DNA of 64,000 nt from Clonostachys chloroleuca. Its lineage: Eukaryota > Ascomycota > Sordariomycetes > Hypocreales > Bionectriaceae. The stretch is taken from the NCBI GenBank assembly GCA_037952775.1, contig JBANAY010000003.1:19282001-19346000 (forward strand), given 5' to 3'. Shown piece by piece: positions 45,901 through 56,979 of the stretch. A program made the translations under genes and the position numbers. Each line of letters begins with the position of its first letter. The stretch's first letter is position 1. The notes under the pieces are model-generated. The model made no database searches. It worked only from the letters and a program-made list of their open reading frames with translations, and was not told the origin of the DNA.

Positions 45901-46092
45901 CGCTCTCCTTGATGCTCGGGGGAAGGCACCATCTGTCTGTGCTAACAATGTCGGTTGTTATTGTTGTGTTGAAACGAACCGTCCTTGTTGTTTTCTTCAA
46001 ATCATCCTCTCATTGTTATTGCGGCTTCTCACTGTTATTCAGCACTTATCTGAGCATTCATTCATTCATTCACGGACATAAGCGCTTGAGAG
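42922..46092. other. Gene-free 3.2-kb stretch
   Basis: I find no supported gene. Overlapping frames at 43515-45105 on both strands have no family resemblance. ATGG tetranucleotide repeats lie around 43733-43750 and (ATTC)n near 46056. The left edge holds the calpain promoter (CT- and A-rich, 42940-43120) and the right edge the promoter of the unknown gene at 46093. Confidence 0.5.
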
Positions 46093-47346
46093 ATGGAGGA
46101 GCCAGCCTGGCAGGAAGTGCTCCGAATCCAACTCTACGCTATTGCTATCGCCATCTGGACCGCCGGTCGGTTAGGCATTCATCCTTTGTATCTCTCCCTG
46201 GTTTATTGTGCTGTGGCTGCCATTGTCACTATCGCCGTTGCCCTCATCAAAAGGGAACTTGCAGACAAGGAGAGGACCAGAGGGTAAGCAAACGACGATC
46301 CCAATCGGCTGGTAAGAATGATACCAAGACAGACCTGCAAAACTCGTCTTAAACAGCTGTGGTCATTTGTCAAACGTGGCTTTCGGGATGGGGAGGACCA
46401 GGGGAGCGGCAACAGACAACTTACCCCCGAGAACCAACTGGCGACCAGCTCCGATAATGAACCTCCCAAGCCGCCATCTCAGAGTTCTCAAACCGCTGGC
46501 GCGCGCGCTGCTCCTCAGCGTGGTCGTTCAAATGAGAATCTCAACACTGGTTCGGAACAGTCTATCAATGCGAGCACTGGCCGTGGCAGGGAGAGGGGCG
46601 CCACCGCCACTGATGAGGACGGTGAGGACATTCCGCTCGCGAAACTCCTTTCCCATCGTTCAAACCTAGCGAGGGAGAGATCCAATCAATCAAGCCCAGG
46701 GCCATCTTTCGCTTCCCCGAAACGCGAGGGTTCAACTTCGTCCTTACCTACGAGGTATCGACGCAACAGTACAGTTAAAGCAAGGCAAGGTCTCGGCCAA
46801 GGTTCTCTTTCACTACGGCAATTTCCTGCCAATGGAAATGAGGGGAGAGCCCCAGGTGGATTTGACCGACTTGCATATATGCCGCCGCCACAGCCTCAAG
46901 GAATACCCAAGTTTTGTCGACTTCCCCCTGGAAGCAGCTCAGCCGCTCGTAGGGCCAGAGCACGCACCACGGATTTAGGCTCATGGGGATTCCCCATGAT
47001 TGTGGAAGAAAGTGTTGAAGGAGGAAACCAAACCACATCAGGAGAGTCGCCTACAGCAAGAAGAAGAAGACCTGTAGTCCCTAGCAGCCAATCAACTCGC
47101 TCACAGCGGTCTTGGGCACGGAAGAAATCTAACCCACCACAAGGGGCGTGGCTTTGCGGTCGGTGCGAATGGGAGTACCAGAACAATCATGGTGACCAGG
47201 CACGGGCCGTATGGCTTCACCTGGGGATTTGGCCCCCCTTTGTGAGGAACAGGCGTCAGAAAATTCGGCCCCAGCAGTGCGGCGGATGTTCAAGAGCACT
47301 ATACTGTACGCTGTTCGACTACAATGACCCGAGGAACTGGCCGTGA
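46093..47346 (+). CDS. Unknown protein with two TM helices and a C-terminal CxxC pair
   Basis: Exon 1 (46093-46283) and exon 2 (46329-47346), joined across a 45-nt intron with GTAAGC donor, give 402 aa. The N-terminus has two hydrophobic segments (LRIQLYAIAIAIWTAGRLGI and LYLSLVYCAVAAIVTIAVAL), predicted to be membrane helices. A long Ser-, Arg- and Gln-rich disordered middle follows. The last 65 residues hold WLCGRCEWEY and, 38 residues on, QQCGGCSRALYC, four cysteines in two CxxC pairs as in a zinc ribbon, ending NDPRNWP. I recognise no family. The intron is needed because the frame otherwise stops at GGGTAA. An alternative acceptor at 46316 would make it too short. Confidence 0.6.
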
Positions 47347-47731
47347 TTGCCTCTTTAGGGGACATCTTTCGAAGGATGAACTGGGCGAGGACAGCGTTGG
47401 TATGCATGTTAGTTGAAGAGTCAACTTGGGCGTACTATTACTGGGTGTGATGTACTGTTCTTTGATTACCAAGCGTTGTTTTTGATCATTGTGTATTTTT
47501 TTCGATTACCGAGCACCCTCTACCAAGAAAAAGTTGATTTGAATACAGCCAAATTAAACTTCTTGTCACAAACAGCAAGCTTACTTTCTAAATTTTATCT
47601 TGCCCTTGCCAGGAAGCTAGACGTACAGAAAGCTAACGCCCAGTTGAATAGCTACGGTCTTGTCATGGCTCGGTAGATGAGTGTTTATTTTGTCATGATG
47701 CTAATTTATCCATTTACAAGAAAATGCAGTC
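47347..47731. other. Intergenic between convergent genes
   Basis: The segment lies between the 3' ends of the unknown gene and the dioxygenase. The short plus frame 47413-47676 has no family resemblance. Nothing recognised. Confidence 0.5.
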
Positions 47732-49022
47732 TTAACCCTCGAAGGGTGTCTCAAATGGTCGCTCAGCCTGGGGCGTGATACGGGCGAGATGTCGGCGCTG
47801 ACCGGACTTCCAGTCAACAAGAGCTGTGTGCTGTGTCAAACGGTTATCCCAAACGACGACGGTCGACTCCTCCCATTTAACGCGAGCCTGGAAGTCTGCG
47901 CCCCATGCGATGTGCTCGTATAGGAAGTTCAGGATGGCATCTGATTCTTCCTTCTTGAGGCCGACGATGTCGCGGGTGACTGAAAGAAGGTCAGTACTGG
48001 ATTGGGGACGGGGATGGAAGAAGCTTGTCTTCTAATAGGGGGAACTCACACTGGGGGTTGATGTACAGTGCCTTGGCGCCTGTGACGGGGTGTGTTCGCA
48101 CGATGGGGTGCTCGTTGACGACGGGCTCACGGCGCTTGATGCTGCCTTTCCTTACGCTGGCGTTCACCTGCTCGATGCCCGAGTGCCTGGCCTTGAGGCC
48201 GTGGAGGAGCTTCTGGAAAGCGGGGGACAGGCGGTTGTAGGCCTCGGCGGCGTCGGTGAAGAGGGTGTCGCCGCCCGTCTCGGGGATGTCGAGGTTGTAG
48301 AGGAAGGTGGTGCCGGGGGGCTGCTGCTCGTAGGAGACGTCCGAGTGCCACGCGACTGAGCTGACGCGGCTCTTGAAGAAGGTCTCGTGGGACTTGTCGC
48401 CGGCGGCACGGTGGACCAGGTGAACCTCCGGGTGGCCGGCGGGGGAGCCGGATGTGGGGTGGATGTGGTGGCGGCCGAAGTAGCCGCCGAAGTCGAGGGC
48501 CTCGCTGATGGGCAGGTCGGCGAAGTCTTGCTTGCGGAAGGCGACGACCTTGCGCTCGGCGACGAAGCGGGCGAGCTCGTTCTTGCCAGCCTCGGACAGC
48601 TTGCTCAGCTGGATCCCTTCCACTTCAGTGCCGATGGTGGGCGTGAGGTGCGTTACCTTGGCTGAGGAGGGGAGGAGGTTGGGGAAGGCTGGGTCGGCAT
48701 CCTTGCCGTGGTCGTAGTGCTCGAAGGGCTCAAGGGCAGGGTAGACTTGGTCCTTGTTCCAGGTGGGAAGATAGTTGGGATACTATAGGCATGGGGAAGA
48801 ACTCGATATCAGCAGATGTCCTCATGGTTTTATCTAGTAGTTTTCCACATTTAGATTTACCTTTGCAGCTTTGTGCTCCTCGGAGCCCTTCTCCTCAACG
48901 TCCTTGGAAAAGGCGACAGGGGAGAGTTCCTTGTAGGCATGCTCGACGCCACCGGCGTACAGCTTGAGCTTGCTGGCATCGGCGGCCAATTGGTTGACCG
49001 TTTCGGTTGCTGAAGGCGCCAT
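47732..49022 (-). CDS. TauD/JLP1-type Fe(II)/2-oxoglutarate dioxygenase
   Basis: Three exons (49022-48861, 48782-48050, 47979-47732) give 380 aa, all phases closed. The TauD/TfdA fold is marked by VVAFRKQDFADLPISEALDF, FGRHHIHPTSG, the iron ligands of WHSDVSYEQQPP (HxD), PETGGDTLFTDAAEAY, and the C-terminal QHTALVDW with RRHLARIT (distal His and 2-oxoglutarate Arg). Relatives cleave sulfonates such as taurine to sulfite and aldehyde using 2-oxoglutarate, iron and O2. Yeast Jlp1 is such an enzyme. The exact substrate is not readable. It is divergent from an MFS transporter of the Dal5/Soa1 family, with a CYS3-type site between them. Confidence 0.9.
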
Positions 49023-50458
49023 TCTGATACTGTGTACTGATATCTGCTTGTGTTTCTTTCTTTCTTATCAGGCAGGTATGTATCGTATTCTGGATACGGA
49101 CTAGACTTCTAGGATCCTTTGTCTCACTCCAAGCCACATGGCCGTTTATTTATATTATTCGTCCTCATGCTCACATGGTGGAATCTACGATCTCGAGCAC
49201 GCCCATTGCCCCGATTCCGGAGAGCGGGGATGGGTGAGACGTTGCAGTCTTGGTAATCAATTGGAGCAGCATTCTGCTTCTTCCTCGCCCTCGACGAAGA
49301 TGATTGCTCGGTGTTATGCATTACGCAACTATGGCGGGCATTGCGTGGATAGCATAGGCAATAGGGAGTTGTGCTCGGCTGGAAGTGAGATCACGCAATG
49401 GGGGAGAAGTTGGCGTGACGGGACCAAGTGTCAATAAACCAACTTATCGAGCTTCATTGCGTCCCGCAAATCGATTGCGCCATCGCCCGAATCGTACCAA
49501 GAAGCCCGACAATCAGCGCCGTCATCGAGATGATTGGGTCCATAGTGGTGTCGCAATGCCATGGGCCACCTGACGCGATCGCCAATGGCACTATAGCTGT
49601 TGCGATATGTGTCATGCTGCAGAGCGCTAGAAACCAGTTCCAAGACTCCAAGACTCCTCGGTAGGGTCGGTTAGACAACTCTACGGCTACTCAAGACGAC
49701 CGTGACATTCTGGATCCACCCTCGAAACTCGAATTCATTAAAACTTCACCAAATGAGCTAGTTGGTGATAAGCTCATGGAGTCCCGGTAGCCGCGAGTTG
49801 AAGCCACTGTCGTGATCTTCGCTCCCCTTCCAAGCCTCAGTTTGGCTCTTAGCTCTCATCCCAAGCCAAACTAGGGAGCTTTCCCGGGTTCTCGAATGAC
49901 TCCGCGGCCTCCCTTGCTCCATTGGCACCCTCCAATAAATGTAACTACTCTGAATGAAGCTTCTTGCGTGGTTATCAAATAGTTGTAATTGGCCCGTGGA
50001 AGGTCTGTAGAGGAGGCCTGCCGTCCATCTCGAAGACTGGGATGGCTTGATAGTCGAAAGACCCCTGGTTCCATCAGGTTACTTCTGTGTCTCTTCTTGG
50101 CAGCAATGGCATCATGGACGCTGGGAAAATCTCTAGGCCACGTTTTGAGGTGATTTTCCGGTTGCATCGCGACATTTCTCGGAATTTTCTGCTCAGAGAT
50201 GGCCCCTTGGGAGGTTGCATACTGGGGATGGGATGGGGGCGCGCGGCGGGATGGTGCGTCTCTTTTTATACCCCTCCATGCACCTCGAACTTTGTTTTCC
50301 CTTTTCCCAGACAATTTGACATCTCCGCGGAGCTCAACCAAGTCGCTGGGAACTCTGTTGCCGTTTGGGAGTAGTGCCTCGCTGCGTGCCGAGATAGTTT
50401 CGTTTGCAGCATCTCCGCGGGAGCTATACTCTACCTTGCCCGCTTTTGTCCTCCAGAC
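49023..50458. other. Divergent promoter between dioxygenase and MFS transporter
   Basis: The 1.4-kb region separates two divergently transcribed genes that share a plausible pathway. It contains one perfect CYS3-type site (50106-50115). A Phe-poor, CT-rich leader precedes the MFS start. No coding sequence is supported. Confidence 0.55.
50106..50115. promoter_or_regulatory. Perfect CYS3/MetR-type site
   Basis: ATGGCATCAT matches the Neurospora CYS3 consensus ATGRYRYCAT at all ten positions. CYS3 (MetR in Aspergillus) is the bZIP activator of sulfur-acquisition genes. The site lies about 350 bases upstream of the MFS start. By chance one such match is expected roughly once per 65 kb, so its position here is suggestive but one site alone is not proof. 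Confidence 0.55.
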
Positions 50459-52434
50459 ATGGGTTTCTTCGCAGCCAGTAACGGCGAGCTAAAGCAGCCG
50501 GTCGTTACCAATGCCTCTGACAGCGGCAATGAATCCTCCGGATCTGACGACCACATCTTCTCTGATCCTTCTGTAGCCGATCACTGGCGAAAAGTCTATG
50601 AGAAGGCCAACTATGAGAACCGTCACCGATTCGATCCCAACTACAAGTGGGAGCCTGAGGAGGAAAAGAGGCTTGTGAGGAAGGTATGTGTTTGGTTTCC
50701 TTCTTTTACTGTAGTGCATGGAAAGCAAGCCAACTGACATGAATGCAGATTGATCTTCGAATCACCCTCTGGGCATGGATCATGTTCCTGTCTCTGGACT
50801 TCCACCGCCGTAATATCAATCGCGCTATTTCGGACAATATGGTGAGTAGCCTACACGGCACCCACACCTGTCACACTTGCTATGACACATAGATATCTAA
50901 CTAGCACGATGACAGCTGCCGGAAATAGGCATGAACACCAATGACTTCAACTACGGCCAAACGGTTAGTGTCACACCTGCCACCCGAGTGTGCGTCGAAC
51001 ATGTGCTCACTGTGGGCCCTTAGATCTTCCTTGTGTGCTTTCTCTCGGCCGAATTGCCCAGTGGTCTCATCAGCAAGAAGTTGGGCGCTGATCGATGGAT
51101 CCCATTCATCATCTGCGCGTGGTCACTCCTCGCTGGAAGCCAGGCCGCTCTCCACAGCAGAAGCGCCTACTTTGCCATCAAGGCCTTTCTCGGTCTTTTC
51201 ATGGGTGGATTCATTCCGTAAGTGCCAAAAAGGAATCCGAAAAACAACGATCAGCGTGTGGATCACAATATCTAACCTGAGGAAACAGCGATATTGTGCT
51301 ATGGCTCACCTACTTCTACAAGTCAGGAGAGCTGCCTATCCGTCTGGCCTTTTTCTGGACTGCTCTGAGCACTAGTAACATTGTGGGATCTCTTCTGGCT
51401 TCTGGCATTCTGCAGATGCGAGGTGTTTTGGGATGGGGAGGATGGCGATGGCTGTAAGTGGACCCAAGCCAATGTCTTCACAGAAGCAAATACCCAATAT
51501 CATCACAGAGACAATAATTTGCTGATAATACAACTAGATTCCTTCTTGAGGGTATTATGACTTTCATTATCGGACTTTTCTCCTGGGTTCTCATGCCTCC
51601 CGGCCCATGCCAGACTAAGAGCTGGTTCCGTGGCAAGGACGGCTGGTTCAATGAGCACGAGGAGTACATCATGGTGAACCGACTGCTGCGAGATGATCCC
51701 AGCAAGGGCGACATGAACAACCGACAGGCCGTCAACCTAGCCAAGCTCTGGCGTGCTGTGAGCGATTGGGAGCAATGGCCGCTGTACCTTATCGGTCTCA
51801 TGGTCTACATCCCCCCTCGCCCTTCAACACCTACCTCTCGTACATTCTAAGGGAGATTGGCTTCTCGGTTTTCCACGCCAATCTGCTCGCCATTCCATCC
51901 CAGTTCCTCTACGCCGTCAACCTGCTTATCATCACATGGGTGTCCGAGCGGGTAAAGGAACGTTCCATTCTGTCGTCTATTTCCAATATCTGGATCTTCC
52001 CCTGGCTCCTTGCTCTCGTGGTCCTGCCTGCGACGATCTCTCCATGGGTTCGATACGCCCTCATCACCGGTCTCCTGAGCTACCCGTACTGCCACGCTAT
52101 CCTGGTCGGCTGGAATGCGAAGAACAGCAACAGTGTGCGCACACGAGCCATCAGTGCAGCCCTATACAACATGTTCGTCCAGGCCGGCAATATTGCCGCG
52201 TCCAACATCTACCGCGAGGAGGACAAGCCTCTGTACCGACGTGGAAACAAGATCTTGATCGGCATCACCTCTGCTAATATCTTGCTTTTCTACTTGGTCA
52301 AGGTTTTCTACATCTGGAGGAACAAGGTCCGCGACCGCAAGTGGAATGCGCTTACCAAGGAGCAGCAGGAGGATTACACCCTCAACACAACGGACGAGGG
52401 TCAGCAGAGACTGGACTTCCGATTTGCACACTAG
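50459..52434 (+). CDS. MFS transporter, Dal5/Soa1 family (one frameshift)
   Basis: Six exons (50459-50683, 50749-50841, 50916-50963, 51024-51217, 51289-51453, 51538-52434) have closed phases, except that exon 6 is broken by a C6 run at 51811-51816. One more C joins LYLIGLMVYIP to PSPFNTYLSYILREIGFSV and gives 540 aa. The Dal5-type signature is seen: DLRITLWAWIMFLSLDFHRR, then EGIMTFIIGLFSWVLMPPGP and RAISAALYNMFVQAGNIAAS. About twelve membrane helices are present. Dal5-family fungal carriers move organic anions such as allantoate. Yeast Soa1 of the same family imports sulfonates and sulfate. Given the divergent TauD dioxygenase and the CYS3 site, a sulfonate is a reasonable but unproven substrate. 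Confidence 0.88.
51811..51816 (+). other. C6 tract at the MFS frame break
   Basis: The frame ending IPPRPSTPTSRTF and the frame starting SPFNTYL meet here. One extra C restores a continuous transporter. Confidence 0.75.
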
Positions 52435-52693
52435 GCCCCTTTGGTGGATGTGGGGGATTTTGCTAGGTTTAGACGTTAATGATCGCGGATCGACTTGGCG
52501 CATGAACAATGTGACGATGGAGCAGAAAGAGGAAGGGGGAGGTGGTGTCGGGAGGGATTGGAAGGCAGGGCCATGAGCGTTCGTGTTCGATGAACGACAA
52601 AAATGATCACACTGCCGGCACCATTGCATTTAATCACTACCTAGTGCTACCGTCCCATGCCTCCTCCCTATATAGAGAATAGACAAAATAAAT

Positions 52694-53915
52694 TCAACCG
52701 AGAAGAGGTGAAGATGAAGTTGGACCTACTATATCAGCCTCCTCGGCAGATGCAGCCGCCGCGTTGATGACACGGGTATTCCCTCTCCTCTCTACGCTTC
52801 GTCTCCAGGGCTTGTAGAGAAGGATGGATCCAACACCAACGACGAGAAACACACCACAAATAGACCCGCCGATGATGTCGAAATTGTCGCCGATAGCTTC
52901 AACGCCATCCCAGAACGGTCCCTCTGGCTCTGCGACGTTTTGTATAAGGGCCAAGACCTGGATGGTACCGATGAATGCAGACACAAAGACGGTGATGGCG
53001 GTGAGGATAATGGAGTAGTACAGGATGGCGACTGTGTCGCGGGAAAAAGCTTTAGATGTGTAGAGGGCGAGCATGAGGGCTCCATCGGTGGTGTCAAGCA
53101 GACACATGCCGGCTAAAGAGCAAATTGGTTACTTACACCAGAATGTGAAGTTAGACGATGGAGTACCTACATGTGAACAGAATGGGGAAGATCAGGATCA
53201 GCCAGATGCTGGTTCCCTGCACGGCCTGGATACTCGCAATACCCAGAATAGCAATTTCGGAAGAGGTATCAAAACCTAGGCCGAAGACTACTCCGAGCGG
53301 ATACATCTTCCACGGTCGGTCAATCGCCTTGAACAGCTTTCCCAGCATCCGGGTAAAGCAGCCTCCTCCCTCAAGAGACATGGCGGCTGTGGCCGCGTTT
53401 GGGTCCTCGTACTGGTCACCGTACATGGCACGCTGGGAGAGAGCAGCCCGCAGACGCTTGATCAAGGTGTAGAGCACCCATCCGTTGGCAATGCACAATA
53501 CTATAAGGAATACAGCACTGACAGAGGTCCCGATGATGTTTCCTACTCGAGTGAAACCATCGAAGCGCTCTCTGAGGGCGCCACTGGTGGCAGCAACAAC
53601 GATACAGGTGATGATGACAATTGTGCTGTGGCCCAGACTAAAGAAGGTGCCGACAGTTGCCGGTCTCTGTCCACTAGCGATCAGCCTTCTCGTGGTGAGA
53701 TCGATGGCCGCGATGTGGTCCGCGTCAAGCGCATGCCGTAGGCCCAGTGTGTAGGAGAGTGCTGCGGACGGGGCGAGACGTGGGTAGAAGTGGAGGATGA
53801 CTCCGGCAATCGCCCAGACAAGGACATTCACCAAAATGAGGCAAGCGATGATGTTGATCGAGTTTGCGGGCAGACCCTTGAGGAAGGCCGGACGAGAGAG
53901 AGCAAAGCGAACCAT
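52694..53915 (-). CDS. NiCoT nickel/cobalt transporter
   Basis: Two exons (53915-53171 and 53112-52694) encode 387 aa. The diagnostic first motif of NiCoT permeases, LRHALDADHIAAIDLTTRR, is intact. LGFDTSSEIAILGI is the second, and GMCLLDTTDGALMLALY the third. About eight membrane helices are present. The family takes up nickel or cobalt at high affinity, usually to supply urease. I start at the ATG at 53915 because the longer frame opens with TTG and has no ATG before a stop. The intron uses GTAGGT, less common, but phase and protein match support it. It is tail-to-tail with the MFS gene. Confidence 0.9.
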
Positions 53916-54502
53916 GGCTGGTTTTATGGTGCTTCCGGGGTCTCTAAGGGAGAAGGCTTCCTTTGACAGAGGCTTCAAACTGGTCTGGACATGAGCAATA
54001 TTTCAACATGGAGGAGAATCGTGACTCTATCTCTTATCAGTCACCCACAACCCCGCGGCCGAGATGAGGTGGGTGTCGATAAGCTGCGGGGCAGATGGCG
54101 ACCATCCTCAATAAAGGGAAGCTGCTTGGACGGGCCGAAGGCTGCATCTCTCTTTCTCGTGGTTGCAATGACTTGTCCGGCAGTTTCGGCACTGAAGATC
54201 CTGTGGAGATTTAGATAGTATCATTTACGTAAAGTATCTGGCAACATACCATCTGAGGCCATCCGCCAGCCTGTACATACTACCTATTATGTGTGAAGAG
54301 CGGCTAGCCAGGGACCTCCTATTCTTATTGATAATACTAAATACAGGTAATAAGAAGTCAATAATAGATTATTCTACGATATTTAGCTCGATATTGTGCT
54401 ATTAATAGGTCAATTGTTTTTACTAAAGAAATCATCATCAAACACCATGTAGCCCTAACAGTTGAGTTGTAGCTATCAAACAGCCCTCTAAAGGCATCTG
54501 CT
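53916..54502. other. Upstream region of the nickel transporter
   Basis: The segment holds the transporter promoter and the 3' flank of the Ldh2 gene. It is AT-rich from 54210 to 54450. Nothing else recognised. Confidence 0.5.
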
Positions 54503-55576
54503 TCACTGTGTCGTCGCCAACAATGCAACAGACACCTTCTTCGCCTCCTCATTCAGTGCATCGATCTCGGCCTGCACCAACGGGATGCCACTCACTTCCC
54601 TCTCCTTTTTCGTTAGCTGCTCAATCTCGCCCGGGAAATAGATCCTCTCTACCCCAGCCGCCTTGTCTGACCCAACCACTCGGTCGTACAGGTATTGGAT
54701 CCGGTCTCTGAACTCATCCAGACCCATGAACAGATCCGGCTTGATGGCCACAAGGAAATGCCCAACGTCTGCCGGCTTTGATGGATCGTACGGGCCCGTG
54801 ACATGACCGGCAAAAGCCGACCCAGAAAGCACACCTGAGAATACATCCATCATGATAGCCAGTGCCGAGCCCTTGGGCCCTCCCATGGGCAGCATCACAC
54901 CTCCCAGCGCCGCCTCCGGGTCATCTGTCGGCCGGCCTTCGGCGTCCAGCGCCCAGTCCAAAGGAATCTTCTCTCCACGTCTCTTCGCCTTGTAGATCTT
55001 CCCACGGGCCGCCACCGAGGGCGCCATGTCCAGGATGAAACTTGTTTCGGGTGTCTTGCCCGGCGCGCCACAAGCAATCGGTGATACCCCTATGAGCTTG
55101 CTCTTGCCCCCGAAGGCGGGGAGAGCAGGGCTTGAGTTGGTGAATACCAGACTCATCATGTTCGCATCAATCGCTTGCTGCACGATCCAAGCACTCATGC
55201 CATAGTGATTGCTACCCTTGATGCTGGTCATGCCAATGCCGTAGGTCTTGGCACTCTCGATGGCGGCAGCCATGCCTTTGTACGCCGACACGAAGCCAAA
55301 TCCGTTTTTTGCGTCAATTTGTGTTACCACGGGCGTCACTTGAGTGACGACTGGCTGAGCGGCAGGGTCAAGGGCTCCTTGGCGGATGCGTTGCATGTAA
55401 GAGGGGATACGGTTCATGCCGTGAGTGTCCACGCCACGCAGATCGGCGGCGATGAGGCATTTGGCGATGATGGCCGCATTCTCGGGCGGTACGCCGTTTC
55501 CTTTGAGGACATCCTCTACGAAGCGTCTAGCCTCGCTGGGAGCGACGGGGAATTTCTGGGACTGGTTTGACGCCAT
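54503..55576 (-). CDS. Malate/L-lactate/sulfolactate dehydrogenase family (Ldh2)
   Basis: The intronless 357-aa protein matches the Ldh2 (YlbC/ComC/MdlH) NAD(P)-dependent oxidoreductase family. Blocks include LIAADLRGVDTHGMNRI (catalytic His), GSNHYGMSAWI, SLVFTNSSPALPAFGGK and ALDAEGRPTDDPEAA, then GPKGSALAIMMDVFSGVLSG. These enzymes reduce or oxidise 2-hydroxy acids such as malate, lactate, ureidoglycolate or sulfolactate. The substrate is not readable here. The stop precedes an AT-rich 3' flank, and start context is good. One family role, (R)-sulfolactate oxidation, would fit the sulfonate cassette 4 kb away, but this is conjecture and the genes are separated by the nickel transporter. Confidence 0.88.
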   Translation of the reverse strand: MASNQSQKFPVAPSEARRFVEDVLKGNGVPPENAAIIAKCLIAADLRGVDTHGMNRIPSYMQRIRQGALDPAAQPVVTQVTPVVTQIDAKNGFGFVSAYKGMAAAIESAKTYGIGMTSIKGSNHYGMSAWIVQQAIDANMMSLVFTNSSPALPAFGGKSKLIGVSPIACGAPGKTPETSFILDMAPSVAARGKIYKAKRRGEKIPLDWALDAEGRPTDDPEAALGGVMLPMGGPKGSALAIMMDVFSGVLSGSAFAGHVTGPYDPSKPADVGHFLVAIKPDLFMGLDEFRDRIQYLYDRVVGSDKAAGVERIYFPGEIEQLTKKEREVSGIPLVQAEIDALNEEAKKVSVALLATTQ

Positions 55577-56463
55577 TTTGATGATGGACGTGGTGTTGAT
55601 GCGGTTAATACACTCGGTGACTTGAAGCGATGGCGGGTTACCTTATTCTATAAGGCTAATTGCGCTCTATTTAATTTATCATGTTTTCTTTTTTTTCAAC
55701 ATGCTTCAATTCGGGCTTGCATTTATAATTGAAACCTTTCCAGGTAGTCAAAACCCTCGACGGAAAATCTCCGATAAAGTATGACGGGATTTCGCCGTGT
55801 ATGCGGGGTTTCCCCGCCCGGCTGCTCGAGAGCGATTCATTTCCCCCCAGGTTGTTCGGAACATACCCAGGATTTGAAAGCCTTCTGTGATGGCAGGGAT
55901 AAGAATCTCATGTCCATTTTGGTTTGTATTGCGACGAGTATCTCATCTACCCGCTCCGACCATGGCAGAGATGATACACAAACATAGTAGGCTTATCTCA
56001 TAATCCTGCGAATATTTCCCCAGCAATCGATACTGGGATCCTTAAAATAGGGGAGCCTCGTTGATTGAAGTAATTCTACACTGTTGGGTCTTATTTTCCG
56101 GTCTATCGACAGTTTGAAAGGTAATCTATGTAGAGTCGTACTCAAGCCTCAGCCGAAAAGAGCCGTCAATCTTGATCCCCAATTCAAGATAGGAAGGGAA
56201 CACACAATATATCATAGGGCTATCATCTCTGCTTGGTGAAAGAAAGCGGGGTTCAGGTTGGCGGAAGCGGAATTTGCGAGGAAGATGCGAAAAAGTGAGA
56301 GATAAGAAGGGTCGAGTCAAGTTTACGCATCAAAGATGCTCACTTCCACAGGGCATCTAGATACGATCCACGCGATATGTTTCGTCCAGGCTTCTCGCTG
56401 TAGCATCAAAGCTCAAAACTGACTTGTTCTGTTTGGCCATATGAGCACACCGGAGCAGGCAGT
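55577..56463. other. Intergenic between two minus-strand genes
   Basis: The segment holds the Ldh2 promoter and 3' flank of the thioesterase. No gene recognised. Confidence 0.5.
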
Positions 56464-56979
56464 TCATGAACTCTTGGCGGCGGTCTGCTGGCCCGGCAGC
56501 TTGACATATTTCGTGTGCTGCCCCAAGGTCACAAGCTTCGCCTCCCCGTTCTCCCCAATCTTGGATATCTTGCAAGTGGTAAACGCCATGTTACTGCCGA
56601 CCCTCTCTGCCGTGGCCACGATTTCGACAACATCTCCGACGCCGGCTGTGGCGAGATAGCTGATGTGCATGTCCACGCTGGCCCCCGTCTGGCTCCTGAG
56701 GTCCCATGAAGCGATGGACAGGCCCGTGGAAAAGTCCACTATGGCTGCGGACACGGCGCCATGCAGACCCTTTCGGCTGTTGACGTGGGCATCGGTGAGA
56801 GTCAGACGGAGAGTCACGACGCCGCGGGAGACGGAGTGCAGAGCCGCGTCCGAGAGGAAAATTTTGTAGATGGTGCTGTTGGCGGTTAGGCGCTGCTTGA
56901 GGGCTTCAATGTGGGCAGTGCGCTCCTCTTCCGTTGCCGGTGGCGTTTCGATGCCCATTTTCCCATCAGAAGTCGCCAT
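56464..56979 (-). CDS. Hotdog-fold acyl-CoA thioesterase (PaaI/THEM2 type)
   Basis: The 171-aa single-exon protein has the hotdog thioesterase pattern: VNSRKGLHGAVSAAIVDFS (the helix-capping HGG-like motif with catalytic Asp), TGASVDMHISYLATAGVGD and VVEIVATAERVGSNMAFTTC. Relatives hydrolyse acyl-CoA thioesters in cytosol or mitochondria and work as tetramers. I use the ATG at 56979 because the longer frame begins with TTG. The C-terminus (AAKSS) is not a clear peroxisome signal. The substrate is unknown. Confidence 0.85.
   Translation of the reverse strand: MATSDGKMGIETPPATEEERTAHIEALKQRLTANSTIYKIFLSDAALHSVSRGVVTLRLTLTDAHVNSRKGLHGAVSAAIVDFSTGLSIASWDLRSQTGASVDMHISYLATAGVGDVVEIVATAERVGSNMAFTTCKISKIGENGEAKLVTLGQHTKYVKLPGQQTAAKSS

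Noticed and set aside
53916..53978. Longer start for the nickel transporter (TTG-initiated)
   Set aside because: TTG is not a credible start here and a stop lies just upstream with no ATG. The ATG at 53915 gives a normal length.
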